In this document: positions 1 through 9,662 of the stretch, one piece after another
Layout: the number at the start of each line of letters is the position of its first letter
Numbering within the stretch: position 1 is the stretch's first letter
DNA from: Craurococcus roseus
GTDB taxonomy: Bacteria; Pseudomonadota; Alphaproteobacteria; Acetobacterales; Acetobacteraceae
Direction of reading: 5' to 3'
Length of the DNA stretch: 64,000 nucleotides
NCBI RefSeq assembly: GCF_039523795.1
Contig: NZ_BAAAFZ010000053.1
Coordinates: 1-64,000 of the forward strand
Program-made: the position numbers and the translations under genes
The notes under the pieces: model-generated
What the model saw: only the letters and a program-made list of their open reading frames with translations
Database searches by the model: none
What the model was told of the DNA's origin: nothing

Positions 1-65
1 GGCGCGGCGACGAAGGAGAGGAGCAAGGCCGCGCCCAGGGCGAGCCCGGGAACCCACCGCCGCAC
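1..65 (-). CDS. N-terminus of an exported or membrane-anchored protein (cut by window edge)
   Basis: Only the first ~21 codons are present. A GTG at 65 preceded by a TAGGGG ribosome-binding-like stretch opens a frame with two arginines followed by a hydrophobic run ending in alanines, which looks like a signal peptide or membrane anchor. An in-frame GTG at 86 is an alternative start. It lies about 30 bases downstream of the 95-514 gene on the same strand and is probably the last part of the two-component operon. The product cannot be named. Confidence 0.45.
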   Translation of the reverse strand, partial: MRRWVPGLALGAALLLSFVAA

Positions 66-94
66 CCCCGTGGCGCCCCTACCCACGGCCCGCT

Positions 95-514
95 TCAGCG
101 CGTCGCATCGACGTTGAAGCGCGCCTGGCCGAGGTCGCCGCCCGGCCCGCGCAGGGTGACGGTGGCCCGGAACTTGCCGTCGAACGGGAAGTCCACCCGC
201 GCCGCCAAGCGGTTCGTTCCGGCCGGCCGGAACTCCATCGTCCGGCGCTCGTTGCCGCGCGCCAGCGCCACGGCCGTCGCGCTGAACCGCGAGGCGTCCA
301 CCGGCTGCTCCTTCTCGTCCGAGATGGCCAGGGTCGCGTCGCCGCCCCGCACGTTCAGCTCGACCTCGTAGGGCCCGATCTTCTGCTCCTGGCCGGTGTG
401 GGCGTGCCCGTGGGCGCCGCCCGCCCCCTGCGCCCGGGCCGTCGGCGCCGCCGCCGCGGCGATCGACGCCGCCGCCACGGCCATCGCCGCCGAGATCATG
501 TTTCTGCGCTGCAT
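95..514 (-). CDS. Exported protein with His-rich N-terminus, metal-associated
   Basis: 139 residues. An N-terminal signal peptide with a long alanine-rich core ends near AQG, followed by a short His-rich stretch (HGHAHTG). The remainder looks like a compact beta-rich domain with no catalytic motif, resembling small periplasmic proteins found beside metal-resistance genes. An AAGGAGA ribosome site precedes the ATG. It follows the histidine kinase gene by 45 bases on the same strand, so it is probably a target or accessory of that two-component system. The function is unknown. Periplasmic metal binding is inferred from the histidines and the neighbourhood. Confidence 0.7.
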   Translation of the reverse strand: MQRRNMISAAMAVAAASIAAAAAPTARAQGAGGAHGHAHTGQEQKIGPYEVELNVRGGDATLAISDEKEQPVDASRFSATAVALARGNERRTMEFRPAGTNRLAARVDFPFDGKFRATVTLRGPGGDLGQARFNVDATR

Positions 515-559
515 GGGTGCTCTCCTTCGGCCACGGTTGAGAAGACTCGCCCGCCGCCC

Positions 560-2013
560 TCACGACGCCCCCCTCGGCGTGGCGGCCGTCGTCGCGGGCG
601 GAAACCGGACGGCGCCGGCGGCGTCCGTGGCGGCGGCGACACCGCGCGGCGCCGGGCGATGGGCGTCGCCGTGGGCGACGGGCAGTGCGACCACGGCCGA
701 CAGGCCCCTCCCCTCCGGGCGGTTCAGCAACCGCAGCGTGCCGCCTTCGGCCTCCACCGCCCGCCGGGCGATGGTCAGCCCGAGGCCGACGCCGCCGGTG
801 GCCCGGTTGCGGCTCGCCTCCAGCCGGCGGAACGGCTCGAACACCCGCTCCAGCTCCGCCTCCGGGATGCCGGGCCCCTCGTCCGAAACCTCCACCACCG
901 CCCGCCCCGGTTCCCGTTGCAGCGCCACGCGCGCGCCGCCGCCGTGGGCGACGGCGTTGCCGACCAGGTTGGCGAAGGCGCGGCGCACCGCCACGCGGCG
1001 CAGCGGCAGAACCAGCGTTTCGGGGCCCTCGTAGGCCACGTCCCCGCCGGCGTCGGCCGCGGCGTCGCAGACGGTCCGCAGCACGGTCACCAGGTCGGTG
1101 GAGCGGGGCTCCTCGGCCTCGCGGCCCTCGCGGAGGTAGGCCAGCGTCGCCTCGACCATCGCCTCCATCTCGTCGAGGTTGGCGTCGATCCGGTCGCGCG
1201 CTTCGGCGTCGTCCAGGAAGCCGGCGTGGAGGCGCAGGCGGGTGATGGGAGTCCGCAGGTCGTGCGAGACGGCGGCCAGCGCCTGGGTGCGGTCCTCCAC
1301 CAGCCGGCGGATGCGCTCCTGCATGGCGTTGAAGGCGCGAGCGGCGTGGCGGACCTCGGCCGGCCCTTCCTCGGGGACGCGGACCGGGCCCGCCGCGTCG
1401 CGCCCGACGCGGTCGGCGGCGGCGGAGAGGTCGCGCAGCGGCTTGGTCAGGCCCCGCACCACCAGCACGGAGGCCAAGCCGATGCCCGCGGCCATCGCCG
1501 CGAGGGAGGCCAGGCCCGCCGGGTCGAAGGGCGCGCCGCCGTGGCCGGAGCCGAAGACCGGCGCCGCGAAGGACACGGAACCCGCCTCGCCGATCGGCAG
1601 GGCGCCCACCAGCAGGTGGCGCTCGTCGTCGCCCCAGCCGAGCCGCACGCCCGCCGCAAGCTCCGGCGCCGCCTCCGCCAGCCAGTCCCGCACGGCCGCC
1701 AGCTCGGCGTCGGACCCGGAGGCGGCCACCGGCGGCGGCGGGGCGCCCCGGCGCCAGTGCAGCTCCAGCCCCGGGCCGGAAAGCGCGTGCGCCGCCCCGT
1801 CGCGCTCGGCTTCCGGGAGGGCGGCCAGGGCCCTGCCGGCCCGGGCCAAACCTTCGACCAGGGCGCGCTCCCGGGCCACGCGGTCGGCGCCGCGCACCGA
1901 TGCCTCGTGCACCCAGACGCTCCCGAGGTGCAGCGCCAGCAGGCTGCCCAGCAGCACCAGCACGGTGCGGCCGGCCAGGCCGTCCGGCCACAGGCGGCGG
2001 GCGAGCGCCCGCC

Positions 2014-2017
<4 letters not shown>
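560..2017 (-). CDS. Two-component sensor histidine kinase (HAMP, HisKA, HATPase)
   Basis: 485 residues. An N-terminal membrane helix is followed by a periplasmic sensor region of ~140 residues, a second membrane helix, a HAMP linker, a dimerisation domain with phospho-acceptor His252 in SHDLRTP, and an ATP-binding domain with the N box (NLVGNAVAHGG) and glycine boxes (DEGPGIPE, GVGLGLTIA). It would sense a periplasmic signal and phosphorylate the response regulator whose stop codon overlaps its GTG start (GTGA). The gene is clearly paralogous to the kinase at 31238-32578, but the sensor regions differ. A metal signal is inferred from the neighbourhood, not shown by the sequence. Confidence 0.9.
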
Positions 2018-2826
<809 letters not shown>

Positions 2827-3020
2827 CCGGCGGCCCCGGTCCGCGCGGGGGCCGGGATGGGCGGCGCAGGCGACGACGCGCATCCGTGCATGGGCGGGCC
2901 TCCCAGGGCCGAGGGGGTTCCGACCGGGGAAGTTCGCGGCGCCGAAGCGGCGCCCCGCCCTGCCTGTGCCCGGCCTGCGACGGGCGTATCGGCTTCCGCG
3001 TGTCGCAACATCTCCACATT

Positions 3021-3041
3021 ATGACAAAACATTGCGGCCGA
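3021..3041. promoter_or_regulatory. TGACAAAA-type shared box
   Basis: ATGACAAAACATTGCGGCC lies between the divergent response regulator and HEPN genes. It matches the box at 39764 (TGACAAAAGATTGC) and resembles the TGCGACAAAG boxes at 25848, 30716 and 33705. A nearby CGCAAC/TTGCG pair gives weak dyad symmetry. The function as a response-regulator site is inferred. Confidence 0.35.
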
Positions 3042-3334
3042 TCCGGCGACCGGCCTTCCGGCCCTGGCCGGGAAACTCCGCCCGCCGTCATCGATGCGAC
3101 GGAGCGGGAAAGCCCCACGCCGGCCCGTTTGGAAACCGAGCCTTCGCACGAGCCGGTCTCGACCACCCGCGCCGACGCGGGCGTGGAGGGAAATCGACAC
3201 CCATGCGGGCGGCACCGCTTCGTCCCATGCCGCTGTTCGAGGTAATTGGGCGCGTGCCCGCAACAGCGCTTGGACGGCGTGGAGCGTGGCGCCGCGGTCG
3301 ATCCGCGGGGACCGCGGTGATCAGGAGGCTAGGT

Positions 3335-4696
3335 TTGCCCGACGAATTCGAGAAGTTCCGGGAAGCGCAGGACAGAGCCGGCGAGCACCCCCGCCCTCTG
3401 TCGGAGAGCGCCCGGGCCCACGTCTCCGCCGTGGACACCCTCCGCGGCCTCACCGAGGACAGGCATCGGCATGACCTCACCATGCGGACGGCGGCGGACG
3501 CGATCGAGGAGTTCCGGCGGTCGGGCGCGTCCGGCTGGGCGTCCGCCCACCGGGAGGAGATGGGACGCACCGCCAAGCTCCTCGCCGACATGAACGACCC
3601 GACCCGGTTTTCGGCCATCAACGAGATCGGGCGTTTGGCGCGTGACATGGCCGGTTCATCGGAAGACGCGCGCCGCCTGGGGTTGTTGGGCTCCCCTTCA
3701 GTGGTGCAGCAAGAGATGGAGCGGGCGACGGCGCTCCGGGCCGAGTACGAGAGCCGCTTCCGCCTCCCGGGGACCGGCGAGGTCGGACGGCTCGCGCGTG
3801 AGATCGAGGAGCAGCGCAGCGCTTTGACGGCCTTCAGGGCCTCGCTCGTCCCCGGGGACGCCCTGCGCGCCGCGATGGGATCGATGCGCTCGCCCTGGCT
3901 CGACGCGCGGGACCGGATCGGGTCGGCGTTGGGCTTCGCCGAGGTCCAGGGTATAGGCGCCGCCCTCAGGGCTTCGCGGCCCTACGATCCCGCGTTGGCC
4001 ACGACTTTGCGCGGCGGGCTGGGCGATTGGCGGGAGCCCCTGTCCTGGCCCGAGCGGATCTTCACGGAGCCCGCCGCCCGCTTCGATTTCTACGTCGAGC
4101 GGGGCTTCAATCCCCGGCTGACCGACTTCCCGGGCACCGCGATCGAAGAGGGCCGAGCCCTCGCCGGCCTGCACCAGCCGGCGCCGCCGATGGTCACCGA
4201 GTACGACGGCGCCGGCGGCGGCGGCGCGGAGCGGGACGAGGAATCGGCGGCCCCCGACGACGCCGATTTCGCGCGCAACCGGGCCGCCTTCGATCGGCTG
4301 CAAAGGTTCGAGACGCAGGTCCGGCGCTTCATCAATGAGCGGATGACCGCCGTTTTCGGCCCCGACTGGGCGAAGCGACAGGTGCCGGGCGAGATCCTGA
4401 CGCGGTGGCGAGAGAAGAAGAACACGGCGCGCAAGAGGGGCGAGTCCGACCATCTCCTCATCGCCTACGCGGACTTCAGCGACTACATCCTCATCATCGA
4501 ACGGGCCGACAACTGGAAAGGGGCGTTCGAGCCCGTGTTCCTCCGCAAGGAGGACGTCCGCGAATCCTTCCAGCGGCTTTTCCCGGTTCGGATCTGCACC
4601 GCGCACGCCCGCTTGATCACGGCGGACGACGAACTCTTTTTGCTGGCCGAGACCTACCGGATCGAGCGCGCGATGCGCGCCGCTTCCGGCCCGTGA
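3335..4696 (+). CDS. Coiled-coil protein with C-terminal Swt1-like HEPN domain
   Basis: 453 residues from TTG at 3335, chosen because a perfect AGGAGG sits six bases upstream; a GTG at 3316 is an alternative. The first ~300 residues are charged and mostly helical, with no recognised motif. The last ~120 residues resemble the Swt1-type HEPN domain, including an R-x4-H signature (RICTAH, Arg419 to His424) of the kind that forms the RNase active site in many HEPN proteins. HEPN proteins often act as toxins or defence RNases. Here no antitoxin partner is adjacent. The gene stands alone, flanked by a divergent regulator operon and a convergent CDF gene, and looks like an accessory gene in the island. 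Confidence 0.6.
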   Translation: MPDEFEKFREAQDRAGEHPRPLSESARAHVSAVDTLRGLTEDRHRHDLTMRTAADAIEEFRRSGASGWASAHREEMGRTAKLLADMNDPTRFSAINEIGRLARDMAGSSEDARRLGLLGSPSVVQQEMERATALRAEYESRFRLPGTGEVGRLAREIEEQRSALTAFRASLVPGDALRAAMGSMRSPWLDARDRIGSALGFAEVQGIGAALRASRPYDPALATTLRGGLGDWREPLSWPERIFTEPAARFDFYVERGFNPRLTDFPGTAIEEGRALAGLHQPAPPMVTEYDGAGGGGAERDEESAAPDDADFARNRAAFDRLQRFETQVRRFINERMTAVFGPDWAKRQVPGEILTRWREKKNTARKRGESDHLLIAYADFSDYILIIERADNWKGAFEPVFLRKEDVRESFQRLFPVRICTAHARLITADDELFLLAETYRIERAMRAASGP

Positions 4697-4811
4697 GCGC
4701 GATGCCGATGCGCCCGCGGTGAGGCGGGGCCGTCGCGGTCGCGCCCTTGGGCAGGTGACCGCGCGCGGGGGCGGAGCAACCCCGAAGGATCGATTTCCCA
4801 GCGGGCCGTCA

Positions 4812-5804
4812 TCAGGGTCGCGGGGCGAGGCCGGAGCGGCGGTCGTGCCCGTGGCCTTTGTCCGCGCCGCCGTGCTGGTGCGCGCCCCCCGCCGCGGCCG
4901 CCCAAGACGCATGCGGGTCGCGCCCGCCGTGCGCCCCGGGCAGCTCCGCCTGCACGGTGGCGTGGGTGATGCCGAAGCGCGCCTCCAGCATGGAGCCGAG
5001 CGCGTCCTCCAACCGGTCTTCGCGGGCGAGGGACGCTTCGACCTCGACGTGGGCCGTGAGCGCGACCTTGCCGCTGGCCAAGGCCCAGACGTGGAGGTCG
5101 TGCACCCCGCGCACGCCCGGGGTGTCCAGCACGGCCCGCTCCACCGCGTCGAGGTCGATCCCCTCGGGCACGCCCTCCAGCAGCACGTTCGCCGTCTCGC
5201 GCAGCAGCGTCCAGGTGCGCGGCAGCACCCAGAGGCCGATGGCCACGCCGACCGCGGGGTCCACCCACCGCCAGCCGGTCAGCCAGATGACCGCGGCGGC
5301 GGCGACCACCGCGACCGAGCCCAGCATGTCGGCCCAGACCTCCAGGTAGGCGCCCTTCATGTTGAGGCTGCCCGCGCTCCGGTCGCGCAGCAGCCGCATG
5401 GAAGCCAAGTTCACCGCCAAGCCGAGCAGGGCCACCAGCAGCATGCCGAGCGACTGCACCTCGGCGGGCTCGCGGAACCGGCGCACCGCTTCCCACAGGA
5501 TGTACAGGGCCACCAGGAACAGCAGCGAGGCGTTGAAGGCCGCGGCCAGCACCTCGAAGCGGTGGTAGCCGTAGGTGCGGCGCCGGTCGGCCGGGCGGCG
5601 CGCGACGCGGACGGCCGCGACCGCGACCGCCAGCGCGGCGGCGTCGGTGAACATGTGCGACGCGTCCGACAGGAGGGCCAAGCTGTTGAACCAGAGGCCG
5701 GCCGCGGCCTCCGCCAGCATGAAGCCGCCGGTCAGGCCGAGCGCGGCCAGCAGCGCCCGCTCGTCGCCCCTCGCGCCCGCCGTGTGGTCGTGCCCCGCGC
5801 CCAT
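4812..5804 (-). CDS. Cation diffusion facilitator (CzcD/DmeF-like metal exporter)
   Basis: 330 residues. Six membrane helices follow a short His-containing N-terminus. Helix II carries SDASHMFTDAAAL, the canonical His/Asp metal site of CDF antiporters (H-x3-D), and the matching site in helix V is present (EVWADMLGSVAVV). A cytoplasmic ferredoxin-like C-terminal domain is followed by a His-rich tail (GGAHQHGG, KGHGHD). It would export Zn, Co, Cd or Ni from the cytoplasm in exchange for protons. It is transcribed divergently from the small exported-protein gene at 5919, and an 8-bp perfect dyad (5823-5850) lies in the shared upstream region. Confidence 0.88.
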   Translation of the reverse strand: MGAGHDHTAGARGDERALLAALGLTGGFMLAEAAAGLWFNSLALLSDASHMFTDAAALAVAVAAVRVARRPADRRRTYGYHRFEVLAAAFNASLLFLVALYILWEAVRRFREPAEVQSLGMLLVALLGLAVNLASMRLLRDRSAGSLNMKGAYLEVWADMLGSVAVVAAAAVIWLTGWRWVDPAVGVAIGLWVLPRTWTLLRETANVLLEGVPEGIDLDAVERAVLDTPGVRGVHDLHVWALASGKVALTAHVEVEASLAREDRLEDALGSMLEARFGITHATVQAELPGAHGGRDPHASWAAAAGGAHQHGGADKGHGHDRRSGLAPRP

Positions 5805-5822
5805 CCCCGCCCCCGTCGCAAT

Positions 5823-5850
5823 CCGTCACACGGCCGAGAAGATGTGACGG
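5823..5850. promoter_or_regulatory. Perfect dyad CCGTCACA-N12-TGTGACGG
   Basis: Eight-base arms separated by 12 bases lie in the divergent upstream region between the CDF gene (start 5804) and the gene at 5919. Position and symmetry suggest a repressor or activator operator. No matching regulator gene is adjacent. Confidence 0.4.
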
Positions 5851-5918
5851 CGCCGTTCCGCCATCTGTCCCGTCGAAGGGGCGGCACCGGGCCGCCCCGC
5901 CCCACGACGGAGCCAGCC

Positions 5919-6272
5919 ATGACCCGCCGCCTCGGCCTCCCCGCCTTAGCCCTGCTCGCGGCCTTCGGCGCGGGCGCCGACGCCCTCGCGCAGGGCAACC
6001 CGCAATCCTCCCCCGGCGACGCCTCCGGCCGGGCCGCGCTGCACCCCGCCGCGCCGCACTTCGACGGCCCGACCGGCGCGGGCCAGGAGGTCCACCGTCC
6101 GGTGCCGACACCGGGCGCGGCCGACGCGCGGCAGGCGCCGCACCTCGACAACACGACCGATGGTCCGACGCCGCACAAGACCGGGCCCGAGCAGCGCCAG
6201 GCGAACTCGGGTCCGGCGCCGCACCTCGACAACACGACGGACGGCCCCACGCCGCACACCGGGAGGCACTGA
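5919..6272 (+). CDS. Small exported protein with HLDNTTDGPTPH repeats
   Basis: 117 residues from ATG 5919, with GGAG upstream. A signal peptide ends at ALAQG. The mature part is Pro/Asn/His-rich and without predicted fold. It contains two almost identical units, APHLDNTTDGPTPH, separated by ~20 residues, and a weaker upstream unit (APHFDGPTGAG). There are no cysteines. His residues spaced in this way could bind metal, but that is inference from context. I do not recognise the family. It is divergent from the CDF exporter and convergent with the His-rich protein at 6481-6765. Confidence 0.65.
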   Translation: MTRRLGLPALALLAAFGAGADALAQGNPQSSPGDASGRAALHPAAPHFDGPTGAGQEVHRPVPTPGAADARQAPHLDNTTDGPTPHKTGPEQRQANSGPAPHLDNTTDGPTPHTGRH

Positions 6273-6417
6273 GCGCGGCGACGGGAGAACGCCGCGCCTC
6301 CCGCGCGGGAAGCGCGTCACAATGCGACGAAGTTTGTCCAGGCCGTGGTCGGCGTCCCGGCCGCTCCGCCCGGGCTTCCCACGCCCCCAGTGGGGAGGAC
6401 GGCGCGGCCGGGAAAGG

Positions 6418-6452
6418 GCGGTTCGCCACCGGCCGTCGAGCGGCGAAACCGC
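6418..6452. terminator. Hairpin between convergent genes
   Basis: GCGGTTCGCC pairs with GGCGAAACCGC (one bulged A) across a 14-base loop between the 3' ends of the 5919 and 6481 genes. No T-tract follows, so it is only a candidate bidirectional terminator. Confidence 0.35.
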
Positions 6453-6480
6453 GCTCGACGAAACACCGGAAGCCGCGCCG

Positions 6481-6765
6481 TCAGTGGCGGTGGTGACCGT
6501 GGTGGTGGTGGTGTTGCGGGCGGTGGTGCCCGTGGTGCGCCGCGCCGTGGCCACCTCCGTGATGATGGTGGTGGCGGGGCGCCGCGTGGTGGTGGTGCCC
6601 GCCGCCCGACCAGTGCCGGGGGGCGGCCGCGTACGGCGCCGCGCCGTAGGAAGGGTAAGCGCCGTAGGCGGAGTAAGCGGACGCCACTCCCAGGTGCGAG
6701 GGATGCGCGCAGGCCGGCGCCCCGGCCAGCAGAACCAACGCGGCGACGGCGGCGACCCTACGCAT
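6481..6765 (-). CDS. Exported histidine-rich metal-binding protein
   Basis: 94 residues. A signal peptide (to about ACA) is followed by a Tyr/Ala/Pro segment and a tail of His clusters (GGGHHHHAAPRHHHHHGG and later HHHHHGHHRH). The density of histidine strongly suggests binding of Ni, Cu, Zn or Co in the periplasm. A Cys at the signal cleavage region (GAPACAH) could make it a lipoprotein, but the lipobox is poor. It stands upstream of the MerR gene on the same strand but is separated from it by about 180 bases. Confidence 0.65.
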   Translation of the reverse strand: MRRVAAVAALVLLAGAPACAHPSHLGVASAYSAYGAYPSYGAAPYAAAPRHWSGGGHHHHAAPRHHHHHGGGHGAAHHGHHRPQHHHHHGHHRH

Positions 6766-6945
6766 GGCGGAGCCCTTTCTTGCTGATCGACACCGTCAGC
6801 ATTGGCTTCCAGCGTGTCCGGGCCGTGGCGGACCTCGGTCAGCATCGGGGCACGCCGCCCCTGGACGGTGGACACCGCGATTCCCGGCCGGGTGGACCTC
6901 GACGGCGCCCGCCGTGCCGCCGCCCGCCCCTGGCCCGACCCGCCC

Positions 6946-7371
6946 TCAGGGGACGTCTCGGACTTCCGCCGGCGAGAGCGCCTCGATGATGCGGCACTCG
7001 TTGACCGTCCCGTGGCGGCACTGGCCGATGAGGCCCTGGAGCTCGCGCCGGAGCGCCTCCAGGTCGGCGATCTTGCGCTCGACCTCCCCCAGGTGCTCGC
7101 GGGCCACCCGGTCCACCGCGTCGCACGGCCGATCCCGCTCGTCGGCGAGCCGCAGCAGCTCGCGCACCTGGTCCAGGGTGAAGCCGAGGTCGCGGGCGCG
7201 GCGGACGAAGCTCAGCCGCTCCAGGTGGGCGGTCCCGTAGGCCCGGTAGTTGCCCGCGGTGCGCGCCGGCGCCGGGAGCACGCCGACCCGCTCGTACCAG
7301 CGGATGGCCTCCACCGTGGTGCCGGTCGCCTTGGACAGGGCGCCGATGCTGAGCGGGTTTTCCGCGGCCAT
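6946..7371 (-). CDS. MerR-family Zn/Cd/Pb-responsive regulator
   Basis: 141 residues. A winged-helix domain (IGALSKATGTTVEAIRWYE) is followed by the dimerisation helix and a metal loop. Cys83, Cys118 and Cys126 occupy the positions used by ZntR, PbrR and CadR for divalent metals, with the first Cys where copper sensors carry Ser77. It is divergent from the P-type ATPase gene. The spacer between the two carries a CadR/PbrR-type dyad in a 19-bp-spaced promoter (7376-7406), so it should activate that operon when metal is bound and repress it otherwise. Confidence 0.88.
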   Translation of the reverse strand: MAAENPLSIGALSKATGTTVEAIRWYERVGVLPAPARTAGNYRAYGTAHLERLSFVRRARDLGFTLDQVRELLRLADERDRPCDAVDRVAREHLGEVERKIADLEALRRELQGLIGQCRHGTVNECRIIEALSPAEVRDVP

Positions 7372-7375
7372 GGCC

Positions 7376-7406
7376 TTGACCCTGAAGCGACTACAGGGTC
7401 CATGTA
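7376..7406 (+). promoter_or_regulatory. MerR-type promoter/operator of the zntA operon
   Basis: -35 TTGACC (7376-7381), a 19-bp spacer and -10 CATGTA (7401-7406). The perfect dyad ACCCTG-N9-CAGGGT (7379-7399) spans the spacer. The long spacer and the ACCCT half-sites are those of CadR/PbrR/ZntR promoters. Confidence 0.82.
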
Positions 7407-7454
7407 GGGGGCCGTTCCCCCCGGACGCAAGCCGGGGGCCTCCCGCGGGAAGGG

Positions 7455-9662
7455 ATGACGGCGATGGCGGACGGCGGACTGGCGGAAGCGGGCGAAAGGC
7501 CCCGGGCGGCCCTGCGCTACCGGGTGGAGGGCATGGACTGCCCGAGCTGCGCCGGGAAGATCGAGACGGCCGTCGGCCGCGTCGAGGGCACCGAGGACAT
7601 CCGCGTCAACTACGGCACCCAGGTCCTGGCCTTCCGGCTGGACGAAGCGGCCACGCCCCGCGCCGCCGTGGAAGAGCGGGTCCGGAACCTCGGCTACGGC
7701 ATCGCGCCGGTCGAGGCGCCGCGCGTCGTGCCGGGAGAGGCGGGCATGGCCGCCGAGGACCAAAAGAGGGGCAGTGCCCGGCGGCCCTGGTGGAGGGGCA
7801 CCAAGGCCCGCTTGGCGGCCGCCATAGGCGCCCTGGCCGCGGCCGGCTTCGCAACCTCCCTCGCCGCTCCGTCCCTGGACCACTGGGCCTACCTGCCGGC
7901 CGCGCTGCTCGGCCTCGCCTTCTTCAGCCGCAAGGCGGTCGCGGCGGCGCGCGCGGGCTCGCCGTTCTCCATCGAGATGCTGATGTCGATCGCCACCGTG
8001 GGCGCGATCCTCATCGGCGCGACCTCCGAAGCGGCGGTCGTGGTGCTCCTGTTCACGGTGGGCGAGCTGCTCGAGGGCGTCGCGGCGGGTCGGGCCCGCG
8101 CGGGCATCGAGGCGCTGGGCGCCCTGGTGCCGAGGACCGCGCTCCGCGTCGGGGGCGACGGAACGGCCCGCGAGGTGCCCGCCGCCAGCCTGGAGGTCGG
8201 CGACCTCGTCCTGGTGCGCCCCGGGGACCGCGTCTCCGCCGACGGCGAGGTCGTGGAGGGCGCGTCCGAGGTGGACGAGAGCCCGGTCACCGGCGAGTCC
8301 GTCCCCGTGCCCAAGGCGGAGGGCGCCCCGGTGTTCGCGGGCAGCGTCAACGCCTCGGGCGCGCTCCAGGTCCGCGTGTCGAGGCCCGCCTCGGACAACA
8401 CCATCGCCCGCATCGTCCGCCTGGTGGAGGAGGCGCAGGAGGCCAAAGCGCCCACCGCCCGCTTCATCGAGCGCTTCTCGGCCGTCTACACGCCCATCGC
8501 CGTCGCCGCCGCGGCCCTGGTCGCGGTGGCGCCGCCGCTGCTCCTCGGCGCGGACTGGGGCACCTGGGTCTACCGCGGCCTGGCGCTGCTGCTGGTGGCC
8601 TGCCCCTGCGCCCTCGTGCTCTCGACGCCCGCGGCCATCGCCTCCGGGCTGGCGGTCGGCGCCCGGCGCGGCCTGCTCGTAAAGGGCGGCGGCGCCCTGG
8701 AGGCCATCGGGCGCGTGCGCGCCGTCGCCTTCGACAAGACCGGCACCCTGACCGAAGGGCGGCCGCGTGTGACCGACGTCCTGGTCCTTTCCGGCTCGGA
8801 GCGCACCGTGCTCGGCCTCGCCGCCGCGGCGGAGAACGGCTCCAGCCACCCGCTGGGCCGCGCCATCCTGGAGCGGGCGGAGGCGGACGGCATCCCGCTG
8901 CGGCCCGCCAAGGACGCCCGCGCCATCCCGGGCAAGGCCGTCGAGGCGGTGGTCACCGGCAAACGCGTGACGGTCGGCTCACCCAGCCACGCCGCCGACC
9001 AGGCGGCGCTCCCGGGCGATGCGGAACGGGCGGTCGCGGGGTGGGAGGACCAAGGAAAGACGGTGGTGGTCGTGTCCGTGGACGGGGCGCCGACCGGCCT
9101 CGTCGCGGTGCGGGACGAACCGCGGGCGGACGCCGCCGCGGGCATCCGGGCGCTGGGCGCCATGGGCGTGCGCTCCGTCATGCTGACCGGCGACAACCCC
9201 CGCACGGGGCGCGCCATCGCGGGGGCGCTCGGCCTCGACGTGAAGGCGGGCCTGCTGCCGGCGGACAAGCTGCGCGAGATCGGCGCCCTCAAGGAAAAGG
9301 CGCCGGTCGCCATGGTGGGCGACGGCATCAACGACGCCCCGGCGCTGGCCGCCGCCTCGGTCGGCGTCGCCATGGGCGGCGGGACCGACGTGGCGCTGGA
9401 GACCGCCGACGCCGCGCTGCTCAACGGCCGCGTCCTGGACGTGGCCGCCCTGGTCGGGCTGTCGCGCGCGACGCTCGCCAACATCCACCAGAACGTCGCC
9501 ATCGCGCTCGGCCTGAAAGCGGTCTTCCTCGTCACCACGGTGGTGGGCGTCACCGGCCTCTGGCCCGCCGTGCTGGCCGACACCGGCGCCACGGTGCTGG
9601 TGACCCTGAACGCCCTGCGGCTGCTCGGATACCGCTTCAAGGGAGTGGCGGCGCATGGCTGA
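7455..9662 (+). CDS. zntA: Zn/Cd/Pb-transporting P1B-type ATPase
   Basis: 735 residues. An N-terminal heavy-metal domain carries MDCPSCAG (Cys29, Cys32). It is followed by a positively charged linker, membrane helices, the actuator loop (TGES), a CPC motif in CPCALVLSTPAAI, phosphorylation motif DKTGT, GDGINDAP hinge and a final helix pair. The CPC with a following LV, and the partner MerR with three cysteines, point to divalent Zn/Cd/Pb rather than copper. It pumps metal from cytoplasm to periplasm. An ATG at 7464 has better spacing from GGAAGGG than the one at 7455. The stop overlaps lspA by eight bases. It heads the operon zntA-lspA-ccdA-CDF. Confidence 0.92.
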   Translation: MTAMADGGLAEAGERPRAALRYRVEGMDCPSCAGKIETAVGRVEGTEDIRVNYGTQVLAFRLDEAATPRAAVEERVRNLGYGIAPVEAPRVVPGEAGMAAEDQKRGSARRPWWRGTKARLAAAIGALAAAGFATSLAAPSLDHWAYLPAALLGLAFFSRKAVAAARAGSPFSIEMLMSIATVGAILIGATSEAAVVVLLFTVGELLEGVAAGRARAGIEALGALVPRTALRVGGDGTAREVPAASLEVGDLVLVRPGDRVSADGEVVEGASEVDESPVTGESVPVPKAEGAPVFAGSVNASGALQVRVSRPASDNTIARIVRLVEEAQEAKAPTARFIERFSAVYTPIAVAAAALVAVAPPLLLGADWGTWVYRGLALLLVACPCALVLSTPAAIASGLAVGARRGLLVKGGGALEAIGRVRAVAFDKTGTLTEGRPRVTDVLVLSGSERTVLGLAAAAENGSSHPLGRAILERAEADGIPLRPAKDARAIPGKAVEAVVTGKRVTVGSPSHAADQAALPGDAERAVAGWEDQGKTVVVVSVDGAPTGLVAVRDEPRADAAAGIRALGAMGVRSVMLTGDNPRTGRAIAGALGLDVKAGLLPADKLREIGALKEKAPVAMVGDGINDAPALAAASVGVAMGGGTDVALETADAALLNGRVLDVAALVGLSRATLANIHQNVAIALGLKAVFLVTTVVGVTGLWPAVLADTGATVLVTLNALRLLGYRFKGVAAHG

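Noticed and set aside
6372..6398. CTTCCCAC...AGTGGGGAG as another CueR operator
   Set aside because: The half-sites are seven bases too far apart for a 19-bp-spacer promoter, and it lies between the 3' ends of convergent genes.
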